Assembly: GCA_013396755.1 (NCBI GenBank)
Contig: VWZF01000306.1
Location: forward strand, 206,635-270,634
DNA from: Sclerurus mexicanus
Taxonomy: Eukaryota; Chordata; Aves; Passeriformes; Furnariidae
Length of the DNA stretch: 64,000 bases
Direction of reading: 5' to 3'
In this document: piece by piece, positions 34,827 through 48,057 of the stretch
Numbering within the stretch: the stretch's first letter is position 1
How the letters are laid out: each line of letters starts with the position of its first letter
The notes under the pieces: model-generated
What the model saw: only the letters and a program-made list of their open reading frames with translations
Databases searched by the model: none
Told to the model about the DNA's origin: nothing
Position numbers and translations under genes: made by a program

Positions 34827-37732
34827 ATATTAATGTTTTATGGAGTATATCTTCGCTTTGTGTCATTCTTTACCTCTGCCAGAGCTTGTCTTGCAGCACA
34901 ACAGAGCAGTTTGGACCTTGGCTAAGAAGGGGCAAGTCTGTCCCTAGAACTAAATTCTCTTCCACCTTTTGCTTAGAATCAGTCCCAGAAGAGCCGAGTG
35001 TGAGGAGAACTCGCTGGTGCCACTGGAAGGAAGGTCAATAAAACAAAATTAACCTTAAAAAATGATTGGAGAAGTGACATGAGCGAAGAGTATTGAGAAT
35101 AAAGCCGGCCCCAGTTTTACCGCCAGGAGCCCGATGCCTTCAGCTGCCTTTCACAAATCCTTGAGAAATAGGCCACAACCACCCCGTGTTTGGAATCCAC
35201 TCGGAGGGCCTGAGTTAATTGCCTTGAGCAGGAGCTGCCTCAGTCACAGGATCTCAGGTGAAGATAAGAGAGCAACTCACAGGGTATCTCGGTGTATCTC
35301 GATTTGTGTGTCTCTCTTGAACCTTTACCTCTCCCTGCTGAAGTTGGAACTCTCCAGATTCTGGAGTTAATGACTTCACAGAGCTGAGCTGTTAATTTGA
35401 GTGGCTGTGCTGCTGTCACCGAGTCTTACTCATTCCCAACACTCCTGCTGCCATTTCTGTGGGAGTATCTTTGGGAATACAGCCACGGCATCTGGATAAA
35501 CCGCATTCCCAGTCTTCCCTGTGCCTGCAGAGACCTAGGTGCTCTGAAAGCTGTGTGTTATACAGCTCCCATCGCTCACAAGGCAGCAGCTTTTCTCACC
35601 CAGCACCGCCTGTTCCCCTGAACACGCACACTCAATCCCTGTGTGCTCATCCAGAAGGAATTTTGAACAACTACCACACAAAAACATCCATTGACCAACT
35701 CTTTCCTCGCTGCTTCCCTACGGGAGCAGCTGGTGTTACTGTCTCTTGGTTAATTCTCAGCTTAAGCCTCCAGCAAGAGCCTTGCTTTGCTCTTTTTCAG
35801 CTCTTACAAACTGCCCCCGAGTTCGGAGTGGGAAGGAGAGCCATGAGTTCTCATCTCTCCAGCGTCTCCACAGGGAGGCAGGACTTAGGGGCAAGATGTC
35901 AATTGGAAGGAGCAGATCTATTTTGTGGTCTGGAGAGGTTTGGGGTCTTTTAGGAGGGATTGGTTATTGATGGTACTTCAGTATTTTTTAGCTTTTTCTG
36001 CATGTAGGCCCTGACATTGTCCACACTGTTTCTAGGAAAAAGCAACGTCAGCCACAAACAGATTGCTCTCAAGTATGAAGGAATATCGAAAAGTGTGGGC
36101 AGTGTTCATTTGTGCCAAAAGAAAGCAGCACCCTTGATTATTTGTTGGCTTGGAGCATTTCTGTCTGCAGTGCGGGATGGCTTCCCCATTCCCTTGGGTC
36201 CAAGGGGGCTGTGAGCGTGGCCGTGGCATCAGTGCCCCTGGGAAGGCAGGAAACTAATGGTTAAATGGATCACCTGAGTTCTTAGGAGGCAGGGAAGGAG
36301 AAGTTTCCCTCCCAGCCCCGAGTCCAAAGGGATCAGCAATGCTGGAGAGCAGCAAGGACAGCGGGATGTGTCTGTGGGTGGTGGAGGAGCTGCCTCTCCA
36401 TTCCAGGATGGGTTTTGTGTGTTTGAGTGGAGAGACACCAGGAGAAACCATCCCGTGGGGTTTGCTGCTCCATCACACTGGCTCCAGGAGAACAAGGGAA
36501 ATTACAGTCCCAGGCCACCGAGGAAATCATTTCAGCAGTCTGCCTCTCCAGAAACTGAAATTGCTCCTTAAGAGCTTACCCATTTGGTGAACTTTGCCTT
36601 TGCCAGCAGTGTCTCTGACTCAGCACAGCATATTTTACAGCCTGTGCATTACGGGGTGCACAGGGCCGGCTTTGGAGAGCTCCTCTGCACAAACACACCC
36701 TTGTGCTGCGGCGAGCAAAAACTGGGCAGGAAAGACACCAAAGCACGGGACTAATGGACACCAGAGCTCGGGAAACCAAAACATCTCTCCAGGGTAGGGC
36801 TTCGTCCTGCCACGGTCTGGGGGAGGGAAGGCACAGAAATCCTAACAAACCCTCTTATGTAACTCCAGGGTGGCAGCGATCGGGTTTGGGCTGACGTGAC
36901 AGCAATTCCAAACAACGGTTATGCAACTGCCTCGTTGGGTGAATCGAAATGAATACGGGCAAAGGAAGGGCCCGAACAGAAAGAAATGGCTTTGGGCTGC
37001 ATTGGTATGCCCGAAAGAAATAAAAATAATGCTCAGGTCAGCATCTTCCTCCAAGGGGAGCCTGAGCCCAGGCTGAAAAATCTCCCTGAAGAGCAGGCAG
37101 TGAATTGCTGTGAAAAATTCTCTGTATCAGAAGCAGAACTGTGTTTATCTTCTAAGGCTTATGGCTGGTTTTTTTAATCTGACAGCTAATTCAGTATTTT
37201 AATTGTGCTCAAGTTCCTTTAAAACTCCTTTTTAATGGCAATTTAGCAGCGCATCACTGGGTATTGTGACTCCAGTGCTGCTGATTCACACCGTGGAGGA
37301 GAAGGCCCACGTACACGTGTCCATCCACATCATTCCCTCCACTCTCCATCTGGCAGGCGTAGGGATGTTTGGGAGTGGAGCTGGAGGCAGCATCTGGCAT
37401 CCTGGAGAGGAATGATTCCTTAGGGTGAGTGCTCTTTGGGAGGCCTTGGATTCAAGGGAGGAAAACCTGGAGAATCCTTGGTCTTGCTGTGCCGGCGCAG
37501 TCCCAGCCCTGCCCGGATTGACAGGAGCTGTGCCCAGCTCATTCCCTGGATCCCTGGGATGAGGCAGGATGCAATTACTGCTCATGCAGGAGTGGTTTTG
37601 TGCAGACATGAGCTAAGCTAAGCTCCTGGAATTAATTTCCCATTGTGAGGTAGGTGCATCAAACCATGCCAGGCCGGACCTCCTAAGAAACGCTGGGGCT
37701 TTCCTGCTTCTCTAGAACTGGCAGCTTCCCTT

Positions 37733-37810
37733 TGGAAAGTGTCCCTGCCCATTGCACGAGGTGGAACTAGATGATCTTAAAGGTCCTTTCCAAACCATTC
37801 TGTGACTCTG
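37733..37810 (+). mobile_element. CR1 3'-end fragment
   Basis: GTGTCCCTGCCCATTGCACG, GGAACTAGATGATCTTAAAG, GTCCTTTCCAAACCATTCTG and TGACTCTG are the terminal segment of avian CR1 in sense orientation. It is strongly 5'-truncated. Confidence 0.85.
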
Positions 37811-38994
37811 AATTTCTCCAGCTGATCCAGGAGAGATGGGGGGCAGGAATTACAGCTGTTGTTTCTTTGCTCCTCCCCACCTCCTTCAGCCTGAGTAGCA
37901 GGAATCAGAGGAGCCTCCAGCTTGTTGCTCCCAGAGGGAGAGGAGGAAGCAGATTTTGGAGGCTCCTCCACAAGATGGGTTTGCTACACATCCCAGTGTG
38001 AGTCACCCAGGGAATTCACTGCCCTGAATGCAACAGGGCCAGGCAGAAAAGGAAAACTGACTATTCATACCCAAGCCTTTGTGCTGCATCCACACCAGGT
38101 GTGCCACGAGTAGCTGCTGGGCAGGATCCTTGTTGAGGGAACAAAAAGCTGGTAGTGAAGCCACCCACCTTGGCTATTGATTTCCCAAACTGGGGTTTCC
38201 TGGGCCAGTAACTGAGTGTTGCACGTTGCCCTCGGTGTGCTGTAGGTGACATTAAAAGTGCAGTTTCTGTACCTTTCTCGTTGTCCTTTCCTTTCCTGAT
38301 TCCTTCCTTCCACCTCTTGCTGTGGATTGTAAAGGCAACAAGGGAAAAGTGAAAGCCCACATGGCCTCTGACATCTCTCCAAAGCACAGGGAGGTTAAAT
38401 TTGATGATTTGCTTTGCCTGCCCCTCTGGAGACATGAAAAGAATTAGAGGAGCTTGATGTACAGCATGGCTGGGCAGCTCTGATGGGCGCTTTGTTCCAG
38501 TCCGGAGCAATCAAGGTGACACAAACCAGAGCCTTCCCTGCAGCTTTATGTAACCCTTTCCAAAGTGATGGATATTTTGCAGCAGGAGAGGAGGGGGGAT
38601 GAGGAGGTTCACTCCAACTGCACAACATGATAACCAGGGCAATTAATAGCACTTAGAGGGGAATTGCAAGCTCTTGGCTCCTCGCGTGTTGTATAGTTTA
38701 TAATCCAGGACAGATTGCCTTGGAATATGGCTCTTGCCAAGACAGGCTGTAGAGCCTCAGTACAATAAAGCTGTTCCATGGAGATGATCCTTTTCTGTCT
38801 GCCATGTCTTAAGTGCTTTCTGGCTCCTGGCTTTGCCCCTCTCTGTGCCAGCACTGTGGGAGCAGCGCAGCTTTGGGGGAGGGAAGGGGATCCTTCCCCT
38901 GCAGAACTGGCAGCTGAACCCCAGGGGCAGTGGAGGCCTTTCCCCTGAATCAGCTGCAGAGCTGTAACTGGGCATCAGCTCTGGCTTTGTCTTT

Positions 38995-39015
38995 GCTGCT
39001 GCTGCTGCTGCTGCT
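38995..39015. repeat. (GCT)7 trinucleotide microsatellite
   Basis: Seven perfect GCT units. No coding sequence is supported here, so this is an intergenic microsatellite, not a coded Ala, Leu or Gln tract. Confidence 0.95.
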
Positions 39016-40849
39016 GGAGAATCCTGCAACCTGAATTCCCACCCAGGGTGGGTTTGCAGGACCAGTGCCCTGACAAAGCCTCTCCTTTGTTCGCTGGCCC
39101 CACCGAGCCTGAGCTGGGAGCTGGGGGAGACAAAGGCTCCAGCAGCACTGATGTACCAGGGCTCATCTTCCTCTCCTGCAGCCCCTTGGGCTGTTTTGAT
39201 CCCTTAATTAACCTGAGACACTCCATTTTCCAGGCAGACCAGGCACCTGCTTACCTGTCTTCTTGCCTAAAGGGCAGAGAAGGAGGGGTCAAACCTCAGC
39301 TGGAAGAGGGAAGACTCAAACTACAGCAGGAGAAATCAAAGGCGAAGAGGCAATTCCTGCTGAGCAAGTGTCACTGTTCCTGGGACACAAACCCAGCCCT
39401 CCCTCTCCTCGTGCTTTCCCGGTGTTTCCTGCCCTTCTCTGGGCTGTTCCTGCCTGCTCTGACACAGGGAGGGTGCAGCCACACCGTGCCAGGCTTCCTG
39501 TGCCCTGGGAAGTGCAGAGACCGAGGCTGTCATGCCAAGGGTATGTTTTATACAGCAGCATAAAGCTCATCACACTGTTGGGTTTGGTTATTTTATCAGG
39601 GGTGTCGAGCACATCCTCTTCTCTCATCAAAACTAACTTTATTTTTAAAGTCCTGAGGGGAGACAGTGGGAACGAAGAAGTGGAGTTTCGGTTTTCTGGA
39701 AAGAAAACTACTGGATTATCGTAATTATCCCCAAAGCAGGAATATAAACCCTGCAAAATTGGAAACTAATTTTCACTGCAACTTCTTAATTTGGAACGTG
39801 ACTTTCATTCTGAGTTGGTGGCTCGTTTTGGAAAGACAGAGGGCTGGGGTTTTTTGACAAAATGCCTCTGTTTTTGAAAATGCCTCCTGAAAATATCTCC
39901 TTTTTTTTGCTTTTCCATTATATATGTTGCTCCTCCTGACTTGGGAGACAAGGTAATTTCCGATCATTAAAGTTTTTCACAAAGAGGGCTCTGGCTTGGC
40001 CTTTGGGCAGACTCAGGAAGCCAACACTCCTTTACTTGCATTCAAGTCATGTTTGGTGGTTTGGCTTTGGGGCAGAGGTGCTTTTGTCACGGTTTCGAAG
40101 CCTAAAAATCCCTTAATCCCCTGTGAAAACCCAAGGGAACTGTGCTGGGAGGTGCTGGGGAGGGGCAGGTATTGGCAGTGCCATTCCATGGCCATGGAGC
40201 ACGGTGCCTGCCCTATTTATAGCAAACCACTAAAACCCCCTCCGAGCAGGAGAGAGGCTGGACTCAGTAAATTGCATCAACATCCTGGCAGAGCTGGGGG
40301 TCCTGTGCTGGAAGAGCATCCCTAACAAACAATCTGCTTAATTACCCCTCAGCCCTGAGAGAGGAAAGGTGGATTCTGCAAAGCAAGCCCAGCTCTGCAG
40401 CTCCCCTCGCAGCCCCCTGTCCTGGCACAGGGCAGCTCCATCCCTGCATGACCTTGCCATGAATGAACACCCAGTCCCGGAGCCAGGGCTGAATTTAGCC
40501 TGTGTTTTTTTTATCTCCAGAGGTGTTTCATTAGCTCAATTACAAGTGACATGTTCCACTATGCGCTGCTGACTGAAAAAACTCCGCCAACCTAAATCCC
40601 TCTCCAAATAGAATCCAATTAACCTCTTACTCCCCCTGCCTTTAATCCCCTGTGCCCCATGACTCGCTCACGGCCACACCTTTTAAAGAAGACCAAAGTA
40701 AACTACCTGAGATAACCATGGAATTGTTGGGTGGGCTGGCATTGGGCGTGCCCTGCTGCCGCTGTTCCAAAAAAATCAGAGCCTGTGTTTTCTGTGCCAC
40801 TTCTCTGTTGCACAAACCACCCCGTGGGCAGGTGATCCTCAGCAACATG

Positions 40850-41350
40850 GCATGGGTTGGCTTGGAAGGGACCTTAAAGCCCATCCTGTCCCACCCCCTG
40901 CCACGATCAGGGACACCTTCCACTAGCTCAGGTTGCTCCAAGCCCCGTCCAACCTGTCCTTGGACACTTCCAGGGATGGGGCAGCCACAGCTTCTCTGGG
41001 CAGACTGTCCAGCACCCTCCCAGGGAAGAATTCCTTCCTGCTGTCCAGTATAATCCTAGTCTCTGTCAGTGTGAAGCCATTCCCCCTTGTCCTGTCATCC
41101 CAGGCCCTTGGGAATTGTCTCTCTCCATCTTTCCTGTTGGCTCCTCCAGGTACTTGAAGGCCACAGTTAGGTCCCTTCTCCAGCCTGAACAATCCCAATT
41201 CTCCAGCCTTTCCTCCCAGCAGAGCTGCTCCATCCCTCCCATCGTCCTGGTGCCTCCTCTGGACTCTCCAACAGATCCTTCCTGGGATCCCCGAGCTGGA
41301 GGCAGCTCTGCAGGTGGGGTCTCCCCTGAGCAGGGCAGAGGTTCAGAATC
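40850..41350 (-). mobile_element. CR1 LINE fragment, reverse orientation (longest copy in the window)
   Basis: The + strand reads the reverse complement of CR1 from its 3' end inward: GGTTGGCTTGGAAGGGACCT, CTGCCACGATCAGGGACACC, TCAGGTTGCTCCAAGCCCCG, CACAGCTTCTCTGGGCAGAC, GTGAAGCCATTCCCCCTTGT, CTCCAGGTACTTGAAGGCCA, CTGGTGCCTCCTCTGGACTC and a CAGGTGGGGTCTCCCCTGAG segment. The right boundary is uncertain because similarity fades after about 41350. No intact reverse-transcriptase frame is present. Confidence 0.9.
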
Positions 41351-44300
41351 ACAGCCCTCACGGCGGGGGCAGACCCCGAGTACCTGCAGAGACCACCGAG
41401 GGGTCTCCGTGGCCGAGGTTGTCCCAGAGTGGTGGAGGTGCCTGGGAGTCAGGGCTGAGCTCTGCCCCAGATCCACCCCTGTTCTGGCAGCAGAGCTCCC
41501 TCACTGTTGTCAGGACACTTGGGTGTGAAGTCACCAGTGCAGGGGCTGGGGCAGTGACCTATTTTACCACACGAGCCTTGCCCAAGCCTGACCTTCTCCA
41601 GGTGATCCACCCTCCCACGCAGTCCGTGTCCAAGCATCCTGTGCCCTGGGAAGGGCACAAGGCAGTGGCTCTGTCAGCTGTGGTTTGGAAACCCCGAGCG
41701 CCTGATTTGGCCACAGCCTTGCTTTGCAAATCCACACAAACATCTCATTTTCTCCATTTTTTCCCCACTCCGTGTCCTGACGGAGCTGTGCTCCCTGTGA
41801 ATTAGTGGTAGGATTATAGCTGGAATTCTGTCTGCTTGCAAACTCAGAGAAGCTCTAGATCTGGGTGCAGATTTATCTGCCGGGTTTGGGTTTGTTGGCA
41901 GACAGTTTTTTTTTTTAAATCAGCTGTTTTTTGTCTTGCAGGCCTTTTTCCTTCGAATGTGGCCACAACAAACAGGCGGTGGAGCTCAGAGAGAGCAGAA
42001 CCGTGCTGCCAAGGAGGAACCACCTCTGGGGTTACAGGCTGAGGACCACGGGAAAACACACCCAGGGAAACCTGACCCCTTCCCAAAAGGATGCTCAGTG
42101 TGTCTGGTGGCTCCTGGAGCAGCACAATCCAAGTCTGCCTTCCAGCCAAAGCTTGGGTGGGAAGAGTTGCTACAAACAGCACCGGGAGGTTTCATATCCG
42201 TGCTGGGTTTCACTTCTTCTTGCAGGTTTGGGCATCCCAGCGAGGATATTTCCTCGGACCGACCCCGGGAATGCCGCACTGCTGCCCCAGAGGAGCGTGC
42301 TGTGGGGACAGGAGGGGCAGGGGGTGGGACAGGCTGGCATCAGCGCTGGTGGGCTGTTCTGGGGGGCACAGGGGCGGGCTGCCAGGCTGAACAGTGCCCG
42401 TGCCCCTGTGTCCGTGCAGCTCCTGGAGTGGCAGAGCTGGATGAGCCCTGGATCCACGGAGCAGCAGCCACGGGTCTGTCCTGAACCGCGGAGTCAACGC
42501 GCAGAGAACCAGTCTGGTCAGGTTTTTCCTCAGACAATTCTCTGTTTGTTCTCTTCAGATGACAACTCTCTAAATCCTTTTCCTGGCTTTTCCCGCTTTT
42601 CATTCCCTTTCCTCCCCGAAGCTGAACATCCATCCTGCCTGTCTTCTGCTGTCTGAAGCCCATTCCTGCCAGCGCTCCCAAGGCACGTCTCCCGCTTCCC
42701 TCGTCATCCCGAGCTCAGCCTCCTCCTCCTCCTGCTCCAGCTCAGGGCTCTTGGCTGCCCGTGGATTTCAGGCAGTTTCTGTGCTCTGGGTTTGACGCAG
42801 CCACGGGCCCCATCCCAAGGCTGACCTCAGCCTGCCCAGAGGTGCTTTCCCGGTTCCCAACCCAGGCTGGGATGTTCCCAGGTGTCTGCCCGGGGAGCCA
42901 CGTCCTGAAACCCACCCAGCATTGCTGTGGCTTTGGCCTCTTTCTCCACGCTTGGAGACGTTTTGTTTCTGCCCTTCCCCTCCAGAGGTCAAGTGCTTCC
43001 ACAGGGAGGTGAGCCTGCAGTTTTCCATGGATCCAGACTGCTCCATGCACGAGTGAATTTGTTCTGTGATAATGCGGCCGAGCAGGCTGAGGGTTTGGGG
43101 TTTTTTTTCCCCCTTTTAATAACAGTTTACTATTCTGTAAGTGCATGTAAAGCACATGCCCTGTTCCCCCAGCCAAGGAGCTCGACAGCTTGTCAGCAAG
43201 AACTACCATAGGTCTGCAGTGACTGATTTATCCAAGTAAAAGCACACGTGCCAAGACCTGGCAGAGCCTGCTCCTTCTTCTTTTTCATTGCAACCACTTG
43301 GCAACCCTCTCTCTGCTCCTTCATCCAAACTTTTGCCTTTTATAGTCTTTGAATAACACCCTTTTCTTTTTCTCTCTTTTTTTTTTTAAATGTATGTAGC
43401 AGTTTCCCCTCCCTTCTCCCTCAGCCATTTGCTCTCCTTATCTGAATTGGCCCTGGGACAGGAGATCTTGGCTTCACAACGAGCAGTTCCCGACTGAGGA
43501 TGGAATCACAGATCTGACCGCACGTGGAATTGTGGTTTTGGGGATGGCAATGGGTGTTTCAGGGCTTTCTTACCTGTGCTCTGACCTCCCCAGGTTTCTG
43601 GGCTAAAATTCACCATCCTTTATACACAAACATGTTCACACACTGCTGAACGGAGCGTTTATTACCATTATTCCCATGTTTTCAGCGTGGAGCCCTCGTT
43701 TAAAGAATCACAAGGGTATCCAAGCAGGAATTCTTACACCAAACCCAAACCCATATAAGCCGCCCTGCACAACCAAAGGGCCCCCAAGGTGGACCCGAAG
43801 TGTGGGAGGGTTTCTGGCCTCGCTGTGCCTGCCCCAGCCTTGCTCAGGTACAGGCTCTCCCACAGCTGTGCAGCCACGAGGGTTCTCAGACACCAACATT
43901 CTTAGGCACAGACAGTCTCTCACACACGAGCTTATAGATTTATGATTTGTTGTGAGAGTGGAAAACAGCTGCTGCGGGCTAATCAAATACAGCAGAAGAT
44001 TTAATGCAAAATATTGAAAAATACTGTCTGCTAGGAGGGTGAAACGCTGAAAAACATGCTGGTCTCGTGGCGCGGGGCCAGCACCAGAAGATTTGCACCT
44101 GGCCATGAGAAATGTCAGCAGCGGGGCTGGAGGAGGCTGCTTCACCCTCCCAGCCTGCCAGGGTAAAACCTCACCCTGGGGTTGGCCCTGGGAATAAGCT
44201 CCAGAATTCCAGGGCTGTGGTTTTCCTGGGACACACCAGAGCTGCTTAGGTAGGAAGGAATTGCTCCGGCACGAGCCTTGCAGGTTGAAGTTCTTGCTAC

Positions 44301-44870
44301 TGGCTGCCTTCTGCCTGTCCCTGTGGACACATGGAAAGCCTCTTTCTCCAGGGCTGTCAGTTCAGCACCTTTCACCAGCTCTGCTAAGGCTGCGAAGGCT
44401 TGGAAATAATTAACTGCAAAGGAAAGAATTTCAGCTCAGGTTTCTGCTGACTGACGACACAGGCAATTTATGATGCCACAAGGAGCTCAGGCTGGGATTA
44501 TTTCTGTGTAACTCCCAATGCTGCTGCTTGGCAGCCCAGTGACCGTGTTGGAAGGGACTGAACTAGATTAATACCTTGTGGATTTGAACTATAAACTTCC
44601 CCAAGTTGGAGTTGGAGGGCTTGGCTTAGCTGAGCCCAGACTAGAGCTACTCGCAAGGTCCTCACTGCCTTCCTTCCTTCCCAGGTGCCAGCAGATGGGA
44701 CTTGTCAGCACAGCTGCCTCTTCTCTCACCTGGCAGGGGTGATCTCCCCCATCCACCTCCAAAAGTCACGCTGGGAAGGGCTGGGCTGTGAAAACAGCTC
44801 AGGACCCTTCTTTGAAGCGTCCTTGCCCAGGAGCCTGCGAGGGTCTGCGCTGCCCGAACGCAGCCCCGGC

Positions 44871-44950
44871 TCCTGCTGGTTTGGTTCTGCTGGTCCTGCT
44901 GGTTTGGCTCTGCTGGTCCTGCTGGTTTGGCTCTGCTGGCCCTGCTGGGA
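44871..44950. repeat. 23-bp minisatellite, about 3.5 copies
   Basis: Units starting TCCTGCTGGTTTGG begin at 44871, 44894, 44917 and 44940, a strict 23-bp period. The third and fourth units are nearly identical to the second, apart from a truncated end. Confidence 0.9.
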
Positions 44951-45031
44951 GCTGGGCTAAGGGTTCCTGAGGAGAAGGGCCGTGGGGTGGCTGGGCTGAG
45001 CCCACTGGGTCTGCAGTGCCCGCACAGCTCA

Positions 45032-45110
45032 CAGAGTCACGGGATATTCCGAGTGGGAAGGGACCCCCAGGGACCATCGAGTCCAACTCAGACAGGGCAT
45101 CGCACTGTTG
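45032..45110 (-). mobile_element. CR1-like 3'-end fragment
   Basis: AGAGTCACGGGATATTCCGA, GTGGGAAGGGACCCCCAGGG and ACCATCGAGTCCAACTC resemble the reverse complement of a CR1 subfamily tail (CAGAATCACAGAATATCCTGAGTTGGAAGGGACC...CATCGAGTCCAACTCC). Similarity may extend to about 45180 but becomes unclear. Confidence 0.7.
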
Positions 45111-45867
45111 ACCCTGGCGTTTTCAGCACCCAGTTTAAACCAGCAGAGCCAATCTTCCCTCCAGTTTTTCCTGGCCGGTCCCACCCCCGTGTGCTGTGAC
45201 TCCCTCCCTGTCTTTGCTGCGTGTTTTGGGACCACCGGGTGAACGGGGGGAGGCAGCAGCTGCAGGTGCACCAACAGCCCTCTGACCCACGGACCCCACA
45301 CCCCCTTTCTCCACGGACACGCAGCCCTGGGTGGCACCAAACACCCACCGGGCTGGGCTGTCCGGGGGGACGAGAAGCATCTGCTCCTTCCAGATGTTCA
45401 CAGCTCTCATTGTTTGTTCTCTCTGAGGACAGGAACCCCCCTCGGGTACGAGAGGCACTCGCTGTTCCCAGATGCCCGGGAGGGTGTGTGGGGTGGGGGA
45501 CTGGCTTCGTGTGACGCCAGCAAGGAACACGGGCAGAGGTTTCGTGCTTTGGGGACAACCCTGGAGTGGTCTCGGAGCCCTGGCTGATCTCCACTGTCCG
45601 CGTGTTTCCCAGCAGCAGGACGAGAGGGGAAGGATGGGAAGGCAAGAGAGCAGAGCTGAGAATTCCAACTGGACGCCTTTGCCGTGCTCAGGAGAGCTTG
45701 GCACGATCCGTGGGTGCAACAGAACCCAGGCTTAAGCTTGGCTCAGAGTTTAGGCCCAGCGGAGCCTCCTTGGACCTGCAGAAGCTTTGCAAGTGGCTGA
45801 ATGCACTTGAGCCAGGCTGGCTGGACCAGCCCCAGTGCAGCTGCTGGGTCCAGCTGTGGAGCTCTGC

Positions 45868-45980
45868 CCACATCTGGAGCCTCTTTGTCCACATCTGGAG
45901 CCTCTTTGCCCACACCTGAGTCCTCTTTGCCCATACCTGAGATCTCTTTGCCCACACCTGGGGCCTCTTTGCCCACATCC
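45868..45980. repeat. 21-bp minisatellite, about 5.4 copies
   Basis: Units such as CCACATCTGGAGCCTCTTTG begin at 45868, 45889, 45910, 45931 and 45952, with a partial one at 45973, a strict 21-bp period with 1-4 differences per unit. Because 21 is divisible by three, the array keeps frames open and produces heptad-like Leu/Cys/Pro peptides. That is an artefact of the period, not evidence of coding. Confidence 0.92.
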
Positions 45981-48017
45981 AGTCTGTGTCTTTGGCTTTT
46001 CTACTCTCATTTTCTCCTTCTTTTGCTGCAGGTCCTACGAGGCTGTTGGAACTGCCCATCACTGCAGCCTTTGCCCCCTTGGCAGAGGAAAGCTGAGGCA
46101 CAAAGCCCCAAAATGCTGTGCAAAGGTGGGCAGCAGAGCTGGGCGTTGTCCCGGAATTCCGGGTTATTTAACCCCCTCCAGCACACTGGATTTTGGCCAT
46201 TTGCAGGGGGTCACTACGGTCTGTGTGTCACTGTCCTGGCTGAGGGGTGGGTGCTTCCACACTGGGGGTTCCCACCCGGTTCCCACACCTGACAGAGACA
46301 TTTCTAAGCCTAAAGCAGCCAGGCCTTGGGGGACAGAGGGAGTGACAATTTGGCTGCGTGGGTTCGGGCAGGCACAGGGGCAAACCCTGACTGCAAAGCT
46401 GACACCACCCAGGGCAGCGCCAGAAGGAACTGTCCCTTTGGTGTGTCCCTCTGAGTTCCATGCACTGAAGGAAAACTCCGTGCAGCCCCCAGACTTTCCA
46501 GCTCCGCACCCCTTCCCTTTGCCCTGCACCAGCTTTGTTAAGGAGAGCCCTTTTCAAGATTCCCAGTGTTTTGTTCCTGCCGGTGAGTCAAGGATTTTTC
46601 CAGGCCCTCCCCCACAATAAACAAGTGCAGGCTGAGTGTGGTCCAGAGGAAAATGTGAGCTCCACGTGTCCTGGCCACATGCAGCTCTGGTACCAATGAT
46701 AACCATATGGTGGCTCTCCAGCGAGGAGGAGGAACTGGTGCAGAGCAGAAACACAACCCAGCCCACAAAGGGCCCAGCAAACACCTCCCCAGCCTGGCAG
46801 GGCTCTGGTACCCTGGGTTAGGGCTCAGCATCACCTCTGAGGCTGAGGAACTCCTGCGGTGCACGAGAGCCTCGTGGAACAGCCTCTCACCACTGAGCCC
46901 ACAGCTCCTGTTGCGTTTCTCATCTCCAGCACTGTGCTGGGAGGGGGAATTGCCCTGCCCATCTCCACTGTATGAGCACACAAGCTGCACTTCATGCCTG
47001 GGAAAGGAAATTAGAGGGGCTGGGGAAAGGCAGAGACAGCCTTTGCGGTGGTTTCAAGGGGTGGGGGCAAACCAAATGCAGTAGGTGCCTTATGATTTTG
47101 GCATCTCAATCATTTAGGATGCAAATGTTGCCCCCCATCCTGAGCTCCTTGGCAGGTTGGAGGATTGGCATAGAAGAAGCTTTGCCCCCAAACCAGTGCC
47201 CTTGCATGATGCTGCTTTCATACCACCCCTGCAGAGCTCTCAGCTCCCCAAAGTTGGCATCTTCGCCACCGTTCCCTGCAAAACGAGAGGAAAGCCACAG
47301 CTCAGGGGTCCCAGAAGATGTTATTCCCCCAACAACCCAAACCCCTGGGAAGACTGGGTCGTGGAGGAAGGTCCTCTCACTTTGAGGTTGGTGTCTTCGT
47401 TTCCCTTTCTCTGAGCTGGCCTTTGCTCACACAGGGTGTGAGATTTCTCTGGGGCTTCCCATTCCCCTTTGGAAACACCCAATCCCTGCACATCTCACTT
47501 TTCCACGCTGCCACTTCCTTACTTTGAGCCACTAAGGCAGTGACCAGGAGGAGGCTCATTGATGATTTTTAGAGTAAAATCCCAACTAGGCCACCTTTAT
47601 TAAAGCTAAGCTAAGCCCACAGCAAACATAAGCTTTACTCAGGCAGCAGCTCACAGGAACTTGGCAGGGGCCTGCCTGCATTTCAGAATCCTTGTCCTTT
47701 TTCTAGATGAAAGCCCTGCAGAAGGATTTGTTTTTCAGACAGAAGGCAAGCCAAGTTGGTGATTTCATCCCAAGGCAGGCTGTGTCAAGCTGGTCCTATT
47801 CAAACACGCAGGAAATCAACCTTGGAGCTCGTTCAGAAATGAGGATGGAGAGAGGGGGTAGAGAGGGGGGCCCTGAGGAGGAGAAGAGTTTGGATTCTGA
47901 AACGGAGCTCAGAACAAGCAGGGAAGGTACCTGCTGTCAGTGGGGTGCTGAGGGACCCCCTCAGCCTTTGGAGGGTCAACTGGAAGGGTTTCAAGCAGCA
48001 TTTCTTAATTTCCAGCC

Positions 48018-48057
48018 AGAGGAGAGGAGAGGAGAGGAGAGGAGAGGAGAGGAGAGG
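48018..48057. repeat. (GGAGA)n pentanucleotide microsatellite
   Basis: Seven perfect GGAGA units run from 48021 to 48055, with partial units on each side. Purine-only on the + strand and likely length-polymorphic. Confidence 0.95.

Larger units (their letters stand above)
29993..34850 (+). other. ZBTB44: ZBTB44 3' untranslated region (extent inferred)
   Basis: After TAA there is about 4.9 kb of AT-rich sequence without a credible coding exon. The final part, 34380-34850, is rich in TTTT, TGTA and ATTTT motifs typical of a distal 3' UTR, with a Pumilio-type TGTATATA at 34582-34589. Candidate poly(A) signals are AATAAA at about 31163, ATTAAA at about 34821 and AATAAA at about 35037 and 35097. 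A CR1-like fragment sits at 33040-33120. The exact cleavage site cannot be read from sequence, and proximal and distal ends are both possible. Confidence 0.6.

Noticed and set aside
41931..42656. 241-codon + strand frame
   Set aside because: GC-rich DNA with frames open on both strands; no domain, and overlaps other open frames of similar length.
44540..44580. Possible CR1 fragment (TTGGAAGGGACTGAACTAGA)
   Set aside because: Only about 25 bases resemble CR1 and the order of motifs is wrong; too short to call.
45868..45980. Regular repeats that might suggest a CRISPR array
   Set aside because: Units are directly adjacent 21-bp copies without unique spacers, in a vertebrate genome; this is a minisatellite.
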